From NCBI RefSeq assembly GCF_900250115.1, contig NZ_LT984803.1, positions 2,197,583 through 2,261,582 on the forward strand: DNA of 64,000 bases, given 5' to 3'. Made by a program: the position numbers and the translations under genes. Source of the stretch: Cupriavidus taiwanensis (GTDB lineage: Bacteria; Pseudomonadota; Gammaproteobacteria; Burkholderiales; Burkholderiaceae). The notes beneath the pieces are model-generated. The model saw only the letters and a program-made list of their open reading frames with translations. It made no database searches and was not told the DNA's origin. Below, piece by piece: positions 45,850 to 58,747 of this stretch. The stretch's first letter is position 1; each line of letters begins with the position of its first letter.

Positions 45850-46737
45850 TCACAGATACTGCAGGTCGATCAGTATCTGGCGGGTCTTCAGCGGCGCGCC
45901 TTGCAGATAATAATGCAGCAAGAAACGCATCAGCGTGCGGCTTTGCGCGGCGGTCTGTGCGCGGCTGTAGTCGTCCTGCGCCATGTCCAGCAGGGTCTGG
46001 CCCGACACCACCGGCCACGTCGACGGATCGCTCGCCTGGGCCCGGCGCACGCCGCGCTCGGGCTGGTAGACATAGTCGAGTCCCGGCAGCACCCGTTCGC
46101 CGGTGCTCAGGCACTGGTCGAACGCCACCGCGAAACCGGTTTCCTGCAGCAGCACGCGCTCGAAGCTGCGCAGCACCAGGCCGGCCGGCTCGCCATGCGC
46201 CAGCCGCGTCAGCGTCGACAGGTAATGTCGGAACAGCACCGGATGCGCGTCCTCGCGCGGGCAGAAGCGCATCAGCAGTTCGTTCAGGTAGAACGCCGAC
46301 AACAGCGCATCGCCGGCCAGCGGCGGCATGCCGCCCACCCACTCGGCCTTGGTCAGGGTCTTGACCTCGCCGCGGCCGCTCCATGACACCGAGACCGGAT
46401 GGAAGTGCTGCAGCACCGCGCGCAGCGCCGAATGCGGCCGCTTGGCGCCCTTGGCCACCATCGAGATGCGGCCGTAGTCGCGCGTGAACACGTCCAGGAT
46501 CAGGCTGGTCTCGCGGTAGGGCCAGGCGTGCAGCACGAAGCCGGGCTGCTCGGCCACGCGCGACTCGGGCCGCGCCGGCACGATGCGCATGGCACGATCC
46601 ATCATCGCGCGCGCGGCGGCGTCGGCCATGCCGGGCAGCGCGCCGCTGTCGAGCAGTTCGGCGGCCTCGTCGACCACGGGGTCGGCGCGCCGGGCCTTGG
46701 GTGCCGGCGCGCGCGCGATGTCAGCGGTCTTGCTCAC
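45850..46737 (-). CDS. recO: DNA repair protein RecO
   Basis: Mediator that loads RecA on gapped DNA with RecR. It has 295 residues, about 50 more than E. coli RecO because of an Ala-rich N-terminus before [20 protein letters not shown], where the OB fold begins. The C-terminal helical domain follows ([20 protein letters not shown]). It lies between era and pdxJ, as in E. coli. Confidence 0.93.
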   Translation of the reverse strand: MSKTADIARAPAPKARRADPVVDEAAELLDSGALPGMADAAARAMMDRAMRIVPARPESRVAEQPGFVLHAWPYRETSLILDVFTRDYGRISMVAKGAKRPHSALRAVLQHFHPVSVSWSGRGEVKTLTKAEWVGGMPPLAGDALLSAFYLNELLMRFCPREDAHPVLFRHYLSTLTRLAHGEPAGLVLRSFERVLLQETGFAVAFDQCLSTGERVLPGLDYVYQPERGVRRAQASDPSTWPVVSGQTLLDMAQDDYSRAQTAAQSRTLMRFLLHYYLQGAPLKTRQILIDLQYL

Positions 46738-46791
46738 GGGGCGCTCGCTGGGGGCTCGCTGTCGGATTGGGTGTGGGGATCGTTGCCCGGC

Positions 46792-47727
46792 TCACTCGTA
46801 GCCGTATGCGCGCAGGCCGGCTTCGTTGTCGGCCCAGCCGCTCTTCACCTTGATCCACATTTCCAGGTAGACCTTGCCGTCGAACAGCTTTTCCATGTCC
46901 AGGCGCGCCTCGGTCGAGATCTGCTTGAGCTTGCTGCCCTTGTTACCGATGATCATGGCCTTGTGCGCATCGCGCTCGACCAGGATGGTGGCGAAGACGC
47001 GGCGCAGGCGGCCTTCGGTCTCGAACTTGTCGATGATCACGGTGCTGGTGTACGGCAGCTCGTCGCCGGTCCAGCGGAACACCTTCTCGCGGATGATTTC
47101 CGAAGCCAGGAAGCGCTCGCTGCGGTCGGTCATGGCGTCGGCGTCGTACATCGGCTCGCCTTCCGGCAGGTAAGGCCGGATGATGTCGAACAGCCGCGCG
47201 ATATGGTCGCGGGTCTTGGCCGACATCGGCACCACTTCGCGGAACGGGAACAGCTGCCCCATCTTTTCCAGGAAGGGCATCATCACTTCCGAGCGATTCT
47301 CGCCGATACGGTCGAGCTTGTTGGCCACCAGCAGCACCGGCGTGTTCTTCGGCAACAGCGACAGCACCTTCTCGTCGTCGGCGCCGTAGTAGCCGGCCTC
47401 GACCACGAACAGCACCAGGTCCACCGACGACAGCGTCGAGGTGACGGCGCGGTTCAGCGAACGGTTCAGCGCACTGGCGTGGCGGGTCTGGAAGCCCGGC
47501 GTGTCGACGAACACATACTGCGCATCATCGGTGGTCTGGATGCCGACGATGCGATGCCGCGTGGTCTGCGCCTTGCGCGAGGTGATGCTGATCTTCTGTC
47601 CGACCAGCGCGTTCATCAGCGTGGACTTGCCCACGTTGGGGCGGCCGACGATGGCCACGGTGCCGCAGCGGAACGCCGCGGCCGGGGTATCCGCCGCGTC
47701 TTGCTGCGGATGGGTAGATTCGGTCAT
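46792..47727 (-). CDS. era: GTPase Era
   Basis: Essential GTPase that helps mature 16S rRNA and 30S assembly. GTPase motifs G1 GRPNVGKST (about 30-38), G2 TTRHR, G3 DTPGF and G4 NKLD are present; a C-terminal KH domain follows ([13 protein letters not shown]). The start overlaps the end of rnc by four bases. Length 311 residues. Confidence 0.97.
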   Translation of the reverse strand: MTESTHPQQDAADTPAAAFRCGTVAIVGRPNVGKSTLMNALVGQKISITSRKAQTTRHRIVGIQTTDDAQYVFVDTPGFQTRHASALNRSLNRAVTSTLSSVDLVLFVVEAGYYGADDEKVLSLLPKNTPVLLVANKLDRIGENRSEVMMPFLEKMGQLFPFREVVPMSAKTRDHIARLFDIIRPYLPEGEPMYDADAMTDRSERFLASEIIREKVFRWTGDELPYTSTVIIDKFETEGRLRRVFATILVERDAHKAMIIGNKGSKLKQISTEARLDMEKLFDGKVYLEMWIKVKSGWADNEAGLRAYGYE

Positions 47728-48494
47728 TCCTTCAACCTGAGAGACAGCTGCGGGTCCTGCGGCTGGGGTTGCTTGCGGGTCTTGCCGGTACGCTCGGCGC
47801 GGCTGCGCTTGAGCAGCTGCGGCACCAGCTTCTGGACTTCATCGAGCGCCAGCTTGGCGGCGGCCTGCTCGGCGGCGCGCCGCGACGCGCCGGTGCCGAA
47901 CACCCGGACTTCCAGTTTAGGCACGGTGCACTCGACTTCAAACTGCTGGCTGTGCGCGGCACCGTGTGTGGCTATTACGTTATATTGCGGCAGGGCGATC
48001 TTGTGGCCCTGCAGGTATTCCTGCAGCAGGGTCTTGGCGTCCTTGCCCAGCGTGCGCGGATCGACCTGCTCCAGGATCGGGATATAGAGCTTGCGGATCA
48101 GCGCCCGCGCGGCATCGAAGCCGGCGTCGAGGAACACCGCGCCGACGATGGCTTCGAGCGCATCGGCCAGGATCGACGGGCGGCGGAAGCCGCCGCTCTT
48201 CAGTTCGCCCTCGCCCAGGCGCAAGGTCTCGGACAATTGCAGCATCTGGGCAATTTCATAGAGCGCCTGCTGCTTGACCAGGTTGGCCCGCACCCGCGAC
48301 AGGTCGCCCTCGTCGAGCTTGCCGAACATGCCATAGAGCATGTCGGCCACGGCGCAGTTGAGCACCGAGTCGCCGAGGAATTCGAGGCGTTCGTTGTGCT
48401 GGGCGCTGTGGCTGCGGTGCGTCAGCGCCTGTTGCAGCAATTCGGGCTTGCTGAATCGGTAGCCGAGTCGTTGCTGCAAGGCGTCGAGGTTCAT
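47724..48494 (-). CDS. rnc: Ribonuclease III
   Basis: Cuts double-stranded RNA in rRNA and mRNA processing. The 256-residue protein has the endonuclease signature [19 protein letters not shown] (about 36-54) and a C-terminal double-strand RNA-binding domain, extended by a basic tail. Translationally coupled to era. Confidence 0.97.
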   Translation of the reverse strand: MNLDALQQRLGYRFSKPELLQQALTHRSHSAQHNERLEFLGDSVLNCAVADMLYGMFGKLDEGDLSRVRANLVKQQALYEIAQMLQLSETLRLGEGELKSGGFRRPSILADALEAIVGAVFLDAGFDAARALIRKLYIPILEQVDPRTLGKDAKTLLQEYLQGHKIALPQYNVIATHGAAHSQQFEVECTVPKLEVRVFGTGASRRAAEQAAAKLALDEVQKLVPQLLKRSRAERTGKTRKQPQPQDPQLSLRLKE

Positions 48495-48495
48495 A

Positions 48496-48891
48496 TCAGT
48501 GCTGCGTTCCTGAATAGGTAATCAACAGGCTCAGGGGTCCGTAGACAGGCACCTCGGTGCGGTACGAGAAATCGACCGACCGGATGGTGCCGTTATCGTC
48601 TTCCCGGATCAGCAGGTCTTCGCCCTTGACCGCGGTAATCCGGTCGATGGCGGCCTGCTTTTCGAAGAATTCGACCACTTCACGCTTGTTGGCGGCACGC
48701 TGCTTGGCATAGCCAGCGGCGCGCTTGACCGAAAAATATTCCACCAGGCTCGGGATCGCACGGAGCGCGGGCAAGGCCACGCCGACCACGAACACCACGA
48801 TCACCAGCAGCGTCCACACGGAAAATCCGCCGGCACCGCCCCGGCGCCCTGCCGGATGGTTTGCTGCCCCCACCTTCCCAAATCGACCCAT
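48496..48891 (-). CDS. DUF4845 inner-membrane protein
   Basis: A 131-residue protein with one N-terminal membrane helix ([20 protein letters not shown]) and a small extracytoplasmic domain. DUF4845 genes are found between lepB and rnc in beta- and gamma-proteobacteria, and this one sits exactly there. Function is unknown; it may assist LepB or the translocon. Confidence 0.85.
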   Translation of the reverse strand: MGRFGKVGAANHPAGRRGGAGGFSVWTLLVIVVFVVGVALPALRAIPSLVEYFSVKRAAGYAKQRAANKREVVEFFEKQAAIDRITAVKGEDLLIREDDNGTIRSVDFSYRTEVPVYGPLSLLITYSGTQH

Positions 48892-48937
48892 CGCGCCTGC
48901 CCTCGTTTTGTTGAGTGTTCTTGCGCCGCGGAGATGC

Positions 48938-49837
48938 TCATTTAAACGATCCCACGCGTCCGAAATTGCCCAGGTTCATCCAGATCACGAACGCCTTGCC
49001 GACGATGTTCTGGTCCGGCACGAATCCCCAGTAACGGGAATCGAGGCTGTTGTCGCGGTTGTCACCCATGACGAAATAGTGACCTGCAGGTACCTTGCAA
49101 GTCACACCTTGTTGATTGTAGGTGCAGTTGTCCCGGTACGGAAAATCCGGATCCGCGCCGGCCACAAAAGCCGGCCGGTCGGCGTCGTTCAGGATGCCAT
49201 GATCGACACCATCCGGGAGCTTTTCGCGGAAATGCCGCGAGTAGGCCAGGCGCTCCTCGTCGAGGAAGTCCGGCAGCGCGGTGTACTCGGCCGGCTTGCC
49301 GTTGATGGTCAAGCGCTTGTTGGCGTACCGCACCACATCGCCGGGCACGCCGATGACGCGCTTGATGTAGTCGAGCGACGGGTCCTTCGGGTAGCGGAAC
49401 ACCATCACGTCGCCTCGCTGCGGCTCGCCCATGTCCATGATCTTCTTGTTCACCACCGGCAGGCGGATGCCGTACTCGTACTTGTTGACGAGGATGAAGT
49501 CGCCGATCAGCAAGGTCGGGATCATCGAGCCGGACGGGATCTTGAACGGCTCGACCACGAACGAGCGCAGCACGAACACCGCCAGGATCACCGGGAAGAA
49601 ACTGGCCGAATACTCCAGCCACCACGGTTGGCGCAGTTTTTCCTCGGCCAGGCGCTTGCGCGTGGCGTCGGCATCGGCCGTGCCGAAGCTGCCCTGCAGG
49701 CGGCCCTGCTGCGAATCGAACTCGGCCAGCGCGAGCCGCGCCGAAGAGCGGCGTTGCCGCTCGAACACGAGCTTGTCGGCCACCCACGCCACGCCCGTGA
49801 TCACCACCAGCACAAAAAGGATCAGTGCAAAATTCAT
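48938..49837 (-). CDS. lepB: Signal peptidase I
   Basis: Inner-membrane serine-lysine protease that removes signal peptides from exported proteins. The 299-residue length and two N-terminal helices (about 2-22 and 80-100) are usual. The catalytic Ser is in IPSGSMIPTLLIGDFILVNK and the Lys in KDPSLDYIKRVIGVPGD, with the GDNRDNSLDSRYWG box near the C-terminus. It follows lepA in the block. Confidence 0.96.
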   Translation of the reverse strand: MNFALILFVLVVITGVAWVADKLVFERQRRSSARLALAEFDSQQGRLQGSFGTADADATRKRLAEEKLRQPWWLEYSASFFPVILAVFVLRSFVVEPFKIPSGSMIPTLLIGDFILVNKYEYGIRLPVVNKKIMDMGEPQRGDVMVFRYPKDPSLDYIKRVIGVPGDVVRYANKRLTINGKPAEYTALPDFLDEERLAYSRHFREKLPDGVDHGILNDADRPAFVAGADPDFPYRDNCTYNQQGVTCKVPAGHYFVMGDNRDNSLDSRYWGFVPDQNIVGKAFVIWMNLGNFGRVGSFK

Positions 49838-49935
49838 GACGGCTTCTGGTTCTTGGAAATCCTGGTACAGCCTGTTCTGTCACCACGCCGGCAAGGCTGC
49901 CGGGCGTGGCCCTGCCACTGCCCTGCCCGCGGCAA

Positions 49936-51729
<1,794 letters not shown>

Positions 51730-51925
51730 CTAGTGTTCAGGGAAGCGCCGGCTGAAAGCCCGGGCGGCAACAAGCAGTAAAGCGGCCCGTCGCCGCGCGC
51801 CGCAAGGCGGGCGCGGGCGTACCGCGGGTTCGGGGGTGCAATTTTTGCGCCAATCCGCAATTTTACCGGATTTTCAACGACTTCCGGGTCGTCATATGGT
51901 GGCGTGGCGCGCAGGCCGGCGGCGC

Positions 51926-52219
51926 TCAGCGGGCGGTGCGCGCCGCGCCATGTGCGGCAAGCCATACCCTCGTCCCCGCTTCATCAAGAAAATAGTGGCA
52001 AAGGGGCGCGGCCCCGGCCGGCAAGCCCGCCGGCGTGCCGGGCATCAGCACCGGGACCAGTTCGCCAAAGCGCGCCTCCAGCGCGGCATCGGCGTCGACA
52101 TCGACTTCATGCAGGGTGAAAGAAAAATCGCGCCGGAGCGGCTCCAGCGCGACTTTCATGTCTTCGCAAAGGTGGCAGTACGCCCGGCCGTACAGCGTCA
52201 GCGCGGGCGTGGCGGCCAT
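51926..52219 (-). CDS. Glutaredoxin-family protein (DUF836)
   Basis: A 97-residue thiol-redox protein with thioredoxin fold. The redox motif is CHLC in LTLYGRAYCHLCEDMKVALE (about 8-27), at the usual place for DUF836. Such genes are often beside lepA and mucD in Burkholderiaceae. Its partner is unknown. Confidence 0.85.
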   Translation of the reverse strand: MAATPALTLYGRAYCHLCEDMKVALEPLRRDFSFTLHEVDVDADAALEARFGELVPVLMPGTPAGLPAGAAPLCHYFLDEAGTRVWLAAHGAARTAR

Positions 52220-52225
52220 GGCGGA

Positions 52226-53713
52226 TCAGCGCGCCGAGACGGCGCCCGGTCGCAGCGTCAGCACCTGGGTGGCATCGCCGCGCCGGACGAACACCGCGGC
52301 GATCCGGCTCTTGTCCAGGCCTCGCACCAGCTCGTTGAACTGGCGCGCGTTGGTCACGTCGGTGTCGCCCAGGCGCAGGATGATGTCGCCCGGACGAATG
52401 CCGGCACGCAACGCCGGGCCGTCGGCCACTTCGACCTCGACGCCGGACTTGAGCTTGAGCTCTTTCAGGCGCGCCTCGGGCAGGTCGCTGACCACCAGGC
52501 CCAGCGCATTGGGCTTGCCGGCCTGCGGCGCGCTGTCGTCCTTCGGCGTCGCGCCGCTGCGGGCGCGGGCCTTGCCGTCCGGCTCCAGCTCGGTGACGGT
52601 GATGCTGACCTCGCGGGTCGAGCCCTTGCGCCATAGCTGCAGCGGCACACGCGTGCCGGGCTTGGTCTCGCCGACCATGCGCGGCAGGTCCGAGGCGCGC
52701 TCGATGTCGCGGCCGTTGAACTTCAGGATGATGTCGCCCGCCTCGATGCCGGCCTTTTCGGCAGGACCACCCGGCTCGACGCTGCCGACCAGCGCACCGC
52801 GCGCACGGCCCAGGCCCAGTGAATCGGCGACTTCCTTGGTGACATCGCCGATCGCCACGGCAATGCGGCCGCGCGTCACGCGCCCGGAGGACTTGAGCTG
52901 CTCCGACACGCGCATGGCCTCGTCGATCGGGATCGCGAACGAGATCCCCATGTAGCCGCCGCTGCGGCTGTAGATCTGCGAGTTGATGCCGATCACTTCG
53001 CCGCGCAGGTTGATCAGAGGCCCGCCGGAGTTGCCCGGGTTGACCGCGACGTCGGTCTGGATGAACGGCAGGTAGTCGCCGGTATCGCGGCCCTTGGCCG
53101 AGACGATGCCGGCGGTCACGCTGTTGTCCAGCCCGAACGGCGAGCCGATCGCCAGCACCCACTCACCGGCGCGGACCTTGTTGGAATCACCCAGCGGCAG
53201 GCGCGGCAGCCCGCTGGCCTCGACCTTGAGCAGCGCCACGTCGGTGCGCTTGTCGGAGCCGATCAGCTTGGCCTTGAATTCGCGCTTGTCCGGCAGCGTC
53301 ACGTAGATGGCCTCGGCGTCGGCGACCACGTGCGCGTTGGTCATCACATAGCCGTCCTGGCTGATGATGAAGCCCGAACCCACGCCGCGGCTCTGCTCTT
53401 CCTGCTGCGGCGGCTGACCGCGGCGCGGCGGGGTGCCGGGCGCCGGGGCGCCGGGCATCGGCACGCCGAAGAAGCGGCGGAAGAACTCGGCCATCTCGTC
53501 GTCGCCGCCCGGCCCGCCGCGCTGGCGCACCAGTTCGGTGGTGCGGATATTGACCACGGCGGGGCTGGCCTTCTCCACCAGGTCAGTGAAGTCGGGCAGG
53601 TTGTAATTGGAGGCAGCGGCCTGGGCGTGGCTGACTTCGGCAACGGTCGGGCCGAGCAGCATCATGGCAGCCATGACCACGGCCCGCGCCAGGGCTGGAG
53701 ATCTGAACATCAT
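52226..53713 (-). CDS. mucD: DegQ/MucD-type periplasmic serine endoprotease
   Basis: A Do-family (HtrA) protease that degrades misfolded envelope proteins and restrains the sigma-E response. It has 495 residues. The signal peptide ends about SHAQA. The catalytic triad is His in NAHVVADA, Asp in KRTDVALLKV and Ser in NPGNSGGPLIN; two PDZ domains follow. ATG 53713 is chosen over a TTG two codons upstream for its spacing to GGGAG. It sits after rseA and mucB, as in Pseudomonas. Confidence 0.95.
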   Translation of the reverse strand: MMFRSPALARAVVMAAMMLLGPTVAEVSHAQAAASNYNLPDFTDLVEKASPAVVNIRTTELVRQRGGPGGDDEMAEFFRRFFGVPMPGAPAPGTPPRRGQPPQQEEQSRGVGSGFIISQDGYVMTNAHVVADAEAIYVTLPDKREFKAKLIGSDKRTDVALLKVEASGLPRLPLGDSNKVRAGEWVLAIGSPFGLDNSVTAGIVSAKGRDTGDYLPFIQTDVAVNPGNSGGPLINLRGEVIGINSQIYSRSGGYMGISFAIPIDEAMRVSEQLKSSGRVTRGRIAVAIGDVTKEVADSLGLGRARGALVGSVEPGGPAEKAGIEAGDIILKFNGRDIERASDLPRMVGETKPGTRVPLQLWRKGSTREVSITVTELEPDGKARARSGATPKDDSAPQAGKPNALGLVVSDLPEARLKELKLKSGVEVEVADGPALRAGIRPGDIILRLGDTDVTNARQFNELVRGLDKSRIAAVFVRRGDATQVLTLRPGAVSAR

Positions 53714-53843
53714 CGACAACTCCCGGGATTCAGCGAAAAGAAGAAAAACCGACTGGACGTGATCCCGTGGCGGGGACCCCCTGCGCAGGTTTCATGGAGC
53801 CAGCCCCGGACGAAATCCGGGCGCCGGCTGCACCGGCTCACGC

Positions 53844-54932
53844 TCAGTGTACCGTCTTGGGCGGACGGTATTCTACGGCCGTCGCAAACTGGCGCACGGT
53901 GCTCGCCGGCACCTCGCCCACCACGGTGATCCAGAAATCGGCAACCCGGCGCACCACAACCTGGGTCGCGCCGAGCGCGGCCACGCCTTCGCGGCGCACA
54001 CGTTGCTCGGAAACCGGCTCAATGAAGACCGACAGGCCGGTCAGCCCGTCGCTGTAGACGACCTGCAGCACTTCGAACACCTGCCCGCGGGCATTGCCCG
54101 GGGGAGGCGCGCGCAGCTCGCCGAGCGGGCGGCGAACTTCGCGGATCTTCTGAAAGCCCTTGAGCGGCACCGCGATCGACCAGCCCTCGTCGGCGATGTT
54201 GGTGGGCTGGTAGGTCACCTCATAGTGGTTCCAGTTGCTGGAATTCTTGATCGCGCCAAGGATGCGCTGCTTCTCGGACGGCACGCCGATCTGCACCTGG
54301 GAGAACGCCACCTGCTCCAGCACCTTGCCGCCGTCGCCGATGGTCTGCGCGCGCATCAGCAGGCCGGAGTTCTTCTCCGCCCACAGGCGTACCGCGTAGC
54401 GCGCGGCATCATGCGGCTCCAGCGCAAAGACCTCGCACTCCATGCCGGCCACGCGCTCGGCGGACATCTTGCGCATGTCGTACAGGTCCAGCACATCGTT
54501 CTTGTTGGTGGCTAGCAGCGCCGGGAAGCGGTCCTTGGCTTCCTGCTTCTCCACCACCACCAGCTTGGCTTCGGGAATCAGGCTGTGCACCACGTCGTTC
54601 TGCCGCAGCACTTCGCGCGGCTTGCCGTCGAGGGTTTCCAGCCGCTCGTATTCGTTGTGGACGAGATCGCTGTAATGCTGGATCCGCGAGGCGTGCATGA
54701 CGCTGCCGCGCTGATAGATCAGCGTGCCGACATAGTTCTCGCGCTGGGCGGCTTTGTGGATCTTGTTGAGCCAGACAGTGGCGTCGCGTCGGTTCAGCGT
54801 ATTGTCCGCGGGCTGAGCGGTGGCCGCTGCAGCGCTCAGACACAAGGCCAGAAAAAAGGACCTACGCAGGGCCCTAATTCTCTGCGCGCCCGCTACATGG
54901 GCGGACGAACCTCCTTTATGCATGTCCGGCAT
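53844..54932 (-). CDS. mucB: RseB/MucB sigma-E regulatory protein
   Basis: A periplasmic protein that binds the anti-sigma factor RseA and protects it from cleavage. The 362-residue protein has an N-terminal signal region (about 26-40), and the MucB/RseB domain with NYVGTLIYQRGSVMHAS. The ATG overlaps the rseA stop by one base (TAATG), so the two are coupled. C-terminal domain has the typical GLSVFIEPVSEQ region. Confidence 0.92.
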   Translation of the reverse strand: MPDMHKGGSSAHVAGAQRIRALRRSFFLALCLSAAAATAQPADNTLNRRDATVWLNKIHKAAQRENYVGTLIYQRGSVMHASRIQHYSDLVHNEYERLETLDGKPREVLRQNDVVHSLIPEAKLVVVEKQEAKDRFPALLATNKNDVLDLYDMRKMSAERVAGMECEVFALEPHDAARYAVRLWAEKNSGLLMRAQTIGDGGKVLEQVAFSQVQIGVPSEKQRILGAIKNSSNWNHYEVTYQPTNIADEGWSIAVPLKGFQKIREVRRPLGELRAPPPGNARGQVFEVLQVVYSDGLTGLSVFIEPVSEQRVRREGVAALGATQVVVRRVADFWITVVGEVPASTVRQFATAVEYRPPKTVH

Positions 54933-55561
54933 TATTCCTGCGTATTTTCCTGAGTGAAGTTTGCACCGTTGGCAACCGTGCGCATGGTCGGCACGAAAGC
55001 ATCCGTTGCCACTGAAGTGCGATGCGCACGCAGGTATTCGTCCAGGCGCGGGTCGCGGATCATCTGCGGCGCGTCCGCGGCCACCGTGACGATGCCGGCG
55101 GCCTGGCCGGCGGCCGGCTGCTCGGCCCGGGCTACCACGGCGTCAGGCGCTCCGACCGTGGCCGGGCCGCGCATCTGCGGCACCACCACCCAGCTGACCG
55201 CGGCCACGGCCGCGGCGATCGCGGTGCCCGGCATCACGCGGCGCACCCACGACGGCCTGACCAGCAGGCGATGGCGGGCGCTGGCCTGCGCCACCGCCGG
55301 CACCAGCACGTGCGGCTCGGCTTCCAGGCGCGCGGAGAAACGCGAGAGGAAATCGGCGGTTGAGCCCGCCTGCGTCAGGTCTTCGGAACGCAGCGAGTCA
55401 CCGATCAACTGGTAGGTGGTCCAGTCGGAAATGCCGGCCTGGCTTTTCGCGAGATCCAGCACGGCATCGACTTCGTGCGGCGCCAGTTCGCCATCCATCA
55501 ATACGGAGATCTGCTCCGCTGCTTCCACTACATGAACCGACTGCTTATGAGCCTGACCCAT
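54932..55561 (-). CDS. rseA: Anti-sigma-E factor RseA/MucA
   Basis: A 209-residue inner-membrane protein that holds RpoE inactive. The N-terminal cytoplasmic RseA_N domain (QISVLMDGELAPHEVDAVLD at about 17-36) binds sigma; one membrane segment (GTAIAAAVAAVSWVVVPQ, about 112-130) and a periplasmic tail follow. The start MGQAHKQSVHVVEA was chosen for its spacing to a G-rich site. It lies between rpoE and mucB. Confidence 0.92.
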   Translation of the reverse strand: MGQAHKQSVHVVEAAEQISVLMDGELAPHEVDAVLDLAKSQAGISDWTTYQLIGDSLRSEDLTQAGSTADFLSRFSARLEAEPHVLVPAVAQASARHRLLVRPSWVRRVMPGTAIAAAVAAVSWVVVPQMRGPATVGAPDAVVARAEQPAAGQAAGIVTVAADAPQMIRDPRLDEYLRAHRTSVATDAFVPTMRTVANGANFTQENTQE

Positions 55562-55681
55562 TTCCCACCCCAAGACATTCCATTGAACACCGATAATCCC
55601 GTTACTGCTGTCGCTTATCGATGCAGGAATAGGCTGCAACGCTGGCCGCACGACATTCTTCTCTACCACCTGGACCGCCAC

Positions 55682-56281
55682 TCACCACCGCTTGCCCTCT
55701 GCCGTTCCCAGCAGCGGACGCAACTTCTCGGCAATCGCCTCACGCGCGCGGAAGATCCGCGAGCGCACCGTGCCGATCGGGCATCCCATCGCTTCGGCGA
55801 TTTCCTCATAGCTGAGGCCCTCGATCTCGCGCAGCGTGATGGCGGTCCGCAATTCTTCCGGAAGTGCTTCCATGGCGCGGTTCACCGTCTCGGCGACTTG
55901 CCGCGTGTGAAGCATCGACTCCGGCGTATTGATATCCCTTAGTTGCTCACCGTCCGCAAAAGTTTCAGCCTCTTCCGCATCGATGTCACTGGACGCTTCC
56001 GGGCGCCGGCCCTGGGTGGCCAGGTAGTTCTTGGCGGTGTTGACGGCGATCCGGTACAGCCACGTGTAGAAGGCCGACTCCCCGCGGAACTGGGGCAAGG
56101 CGCGATATGCCTTGATGAAGGCATCCTGCGCCACATCCTCGACTTCGGCGGGATCCCTGACCAGGCGCGAAATCAGGCGAATGATCTTCCGATGGTATTT
56201 GGTCACCAGAAGTTCAAAGGCCCGCTTGTCGCCCTGCTGGACGCGTTCAACTAGGAGCTGATCGGCTTCGCGTTCGCTCAC
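55682..56281 (-). CDS. rpoE: RNA polymerase sigma-E factor
   Basis: Extracytoplasmic-function sigma factor of 199 residues, controlling the envelope-stress response. Region 2 shows AFELLVTKYHRKIIRLISRL and AQDAFIKAYRALPQFRGES; region 4 has LREIEGLSYEEIAEAMGCPI, then GTVRSRIFRAREAI. It heads the operon with rseA, mucB and mucD. An auto-regulated promoter would be upstream but is not resolved. Confidence 0.96.
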   Translation of the reverse strand: MSEREADQLLVERVQQGDKRAFELLVTKYHRKIIRLISRLVRDPAEVEDVAQDAFIKAYRALPQFRGESAFYTWLYRIAVNTAKNYLATQGRRPEASSDIDAEEAETFADGEQLRDINTPESMLHTRQVAETVNRAMEALPEELRTAITLREIEGLSYEEIAEAMGCPIGTVRSRIFRAREAIAEKLRPLLGTAEGKRW

Positions 56282-56337
56282 GTATGGCTCACCTGCAGTG
56301 TATCTCTTGGTTCGGTCGTCACGACAAACGTTGTATT

Positions 56338-56934
56338 TTACCTACGATTCTCAGCCCGCCCGGTGAAGCAACGCGCATCCTGTGACCGCAAGCTAACAAA
56401 ATCGTTCCCTATGCTGGTATCAGGTTGCACCCGAAGTGCAACTCGCGCGGACCGTTGCAGCCATCGCGCCAGTTCGGCACCGGCTGCCTGCCAGGGGAGA
56501 AGAATGACGCCGGGCATCGCACGGCCAGCGGGAGCAAGGCACACCACCGTGGCGCCTCCGATCTGCCAGCACTGCTGCACGATAGCCTCGAGCCGCGCAC
56601 CACCTGGCGCTTCCAGCCAGATACGCGGGGGTCCGTCGGCGTCGGCGTCCTGCACGGCCGTACAGGTCCAGCGCAGGCCCCGCCACCATGCCGGCCATGC
56701 CCGGAGTGTCGCCCCGGCGGCCAGCGCGAGGCCAATGCCCGCGGCGAGGTGCCACCACAGGAATCCGGCCTGGCTGCCCGCGATGGCGTCGGCCAGCGTC
56801 CGCGCCAGCAGCGCGAGCGCCAGCAATTCGCCGGCACAAAACACGAACAGGGCCCACCCCAGAGGGCGGACCCTGCCATGGCGCAGCCCGATGAGGGCCC
56901 GCCTCAACCACGGATCAGGCGCGGCGGAAAACAA
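56338..56934 (-). CDS. Hypothetical inner-membrane protein
   Basis: A 198-residue protein with two membrane segments (about 26-48 and 58-77) and a soluble C-terminal part. It would start at a TTG inside the end of fabF (20-base overlap), so the start is uncertain. The length and placement between fabF and rpoE recall YgfX-like proteins, but I cannot assign it. Confidence 0.55.
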   Translation of the reverse strand: MFSAAPDPWLRRALIGLRHGRVRPLGWALFVFCAGELLALALLARTLADAIAGSQAGFLWWHLAAGIGLALAAGATLRAWPAWWRGLRWTCTAVQDADADGPPRIWLEAPGGARLEAIVQQCWQIGGATVVCLAPAGRAMPGVILLPWQAAGAELARWLQRSARVALRVQPDTSIGNDFVSLRSQDARCFTGRAENRR

Positions 56935-58147
56935 GCGTGCCGTTGGTGCCGCCGAAACCGAAGTTGTTCTTCACCGCTACGTCGATCTTCATCTCGCGCG
57001 CCGTGTTGGCTACGTAGTCCAGGTCGCACTCGGGATCCTGGTTGTCGAGGTTGATCGTCGGCGGCGAGACCTGGTGGTGCAGCGCCAGCACGGTGAAGAC
57101 CGATTCCAGGCCACCGGCGCCGCCCAGCAGGTGGCCGGTCATCGACTTGGTCGAGTTCACCACCATCTTGTACGCCTGGTCGCCAAATGCGGCCTTGATC
57201 GCATCGGACTCGTTCTTGTCGCCCAGCGGCGTGGAGGTGCCGTGCGCGTTCAGGTAGTGCACCTGGTCAGTATTGATGCCGGCATCCTTGAGCGCATTGA
57301 CCATGCAGCGGCGCGGGCCGTCCATGTTCGGTGCGGTCATGTGGTAGGCGTCGCCGCTCATGCCGAAGCCGATCAGCTCGGCATAGATGCGGGCACCGCG
57401 CGCCTTGGCCGACTCGTACTCTTCCAGCATCATCACGCCGGAGCCCTCGCCCAGCACGAAGCCGTCGCGGTCCTTGTCCCACGGGCGCGAGGCCGCTGCG
57501 GGATCATCGTTGCGCGTCGACAGAGCGCGCGCCGCCGCGAAGCCACCGATGCCCAGCGGCGACACGGTCGATTCGGCGCCGCCCGCCAGCATGGCGTCGG
57601 CATCGCCGGCCTGGATCAGGCGGGCAGCCAGGCCAATGCTGTGCAGGCCGGTGGTGCACGCCGTCACGGCCGCAAGGTTCGGGCCCTTGATGCCGTGGAT
57701 GATCGACAGGTGGCCGGCGATCATGTTGATGATCGAGCCAGGCACGAAGAACGGCGAAATCCGGCGGGGACCACGCTCGCTCAGCACAGCATGGGTGTCC
57801 TCGATCATCGGCAGGCCGCCGATGCCCGAGCCGACCAGCACGCCGATGCGCTCGGCATTGGCCTCGGTCACTTCGAGGCCGCTGTCCTTGAGCGCTTGCG
57901 TCCCGGCCGCGATGCCGTAATGGATAAACGTATCCATGTTGCGGGCTTCCTTGGCCGGGATGTAGTCCTCGGCATTGAAACCCTTGACCTCGCCGGCGAA
58001 GTGCACGGACAGCGCGGAGTGATCGAATTTGGTGATGGTGGCGATGCCGGACTTGCCGGCTACCAGGTTGGCCCAGCCTTCGGCAACCGTGTTTCCGACC
58101 GGAGACACAAGGCCAAGCCCAGTGACGACGACGCGACGACGGCTCAC
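56915..58147 (-). CDS. fabF: Beta-ketoacyl-ACP synthase II
   Basis: Elongates acyl-ACP with malonyl-ACP. 410 residues. The catalytic Cys is in [13 protein letters not shown], with His in [11 protein letters not shown] and in [13 protein letters not shown]. It is the last gene of the fatty-acid cluster behind acpP, 191 bases away. Confidence 0.97.
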   Translation of the reverse strand: MSRRRVVVTGLGLVSPVGNTVAEGWANLVAGKSGIATITKFDHSALSVHFAGEVKGFNAEDYIPAKEARNMDTFIHYGIAAGTQALKDSGLEVTEANAERIGVLVGSGIGGLPMIEDTHAVLSERGPRRISPFFVPGSIINMIAGHLSIIHGIKGPNLAAVTACTTGLHSIGLAARLIQAGDADAMLAGGAESTVSPLGIGGFAAARALSTRNDDPAAASRPWDKDRDGFVLGEGSGVMMLEEYESAKARGARIYAELIGFGMSGDAYHMTAPNMDGPRRCMVNALKDAGINTDQVHYLNAHGTSTPLGDKNESDAIKAAFGDQAYKMVVNSTKSMTGHLLGGAGGLESVFTVLALHHQVSPPTINLDNQDPECDLDYVANTAREMKIDVAVKNNFGFGGTNGTLVFRRA

Positions 58148-58338
58148 TATGTTTTCCTACGGGTGCGTGAAACGGGAACGGAACGCGGAGTTAGCCGCCG
58201 CCGGGCCCAGCGGGCCGCGCGGCGAAGCTCATTCCATTCTGCTTCTTCGAACAGACGAAAGCCACAGAAAACAGCAAGGCGCAGCCGCAACGGCCCGCCC
58301 ACCTGCCTTCTGTGGCTCGGAATGCAGAGACGACGGGC

Positions 58339-58578
58339 TTAGGCCTTGACGTGCGCGGTGGCGTAGTCGATAGCCTGTTGCACGGTCGTGATCTTTTCGG
58401 CTTCCTCATCAGGAATTTCCATGCCGAATTCATCTTCCAACGCCATCACGAGTTCAACCGTGTCCAGCGAGTCCGCACCGAGATCGTTCACGAACGAAGA
58501 TTCGTTCTTGATGTCTGCCTCGGCCACGCCAAGCTGTTCTGCCACGATTTTCTTGACGCGTTGTTCGATATTGTCCAT
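58339..58578 (-). CDS. acpP: Acyl carrier protein
   Basis: Carries growing acyl chains on a phosphopantetheine arm attached by AcpS. The 79-residue protein has the modified Ser in [20 protein letters not shown] and is acidic. It sits between fabG and fabF, the standard place. Confidence 0.98.
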
Positions 58579-58747
58579 GTAACCCTCCAGGGAAGTTCGA
58601 CAAAAAGTGGGCGCATTTTAGCAGGTTTGGCACAACAGAAATGCTGCCTGCCAAGCTTTGCAAGAATCGCGCCCGATTGGCTCGGAAAACTACGACTTCC
58701 GGCAGCTTCTTCCGGCTTCTTGGCCGAAAAATCACGCCGGACAACCA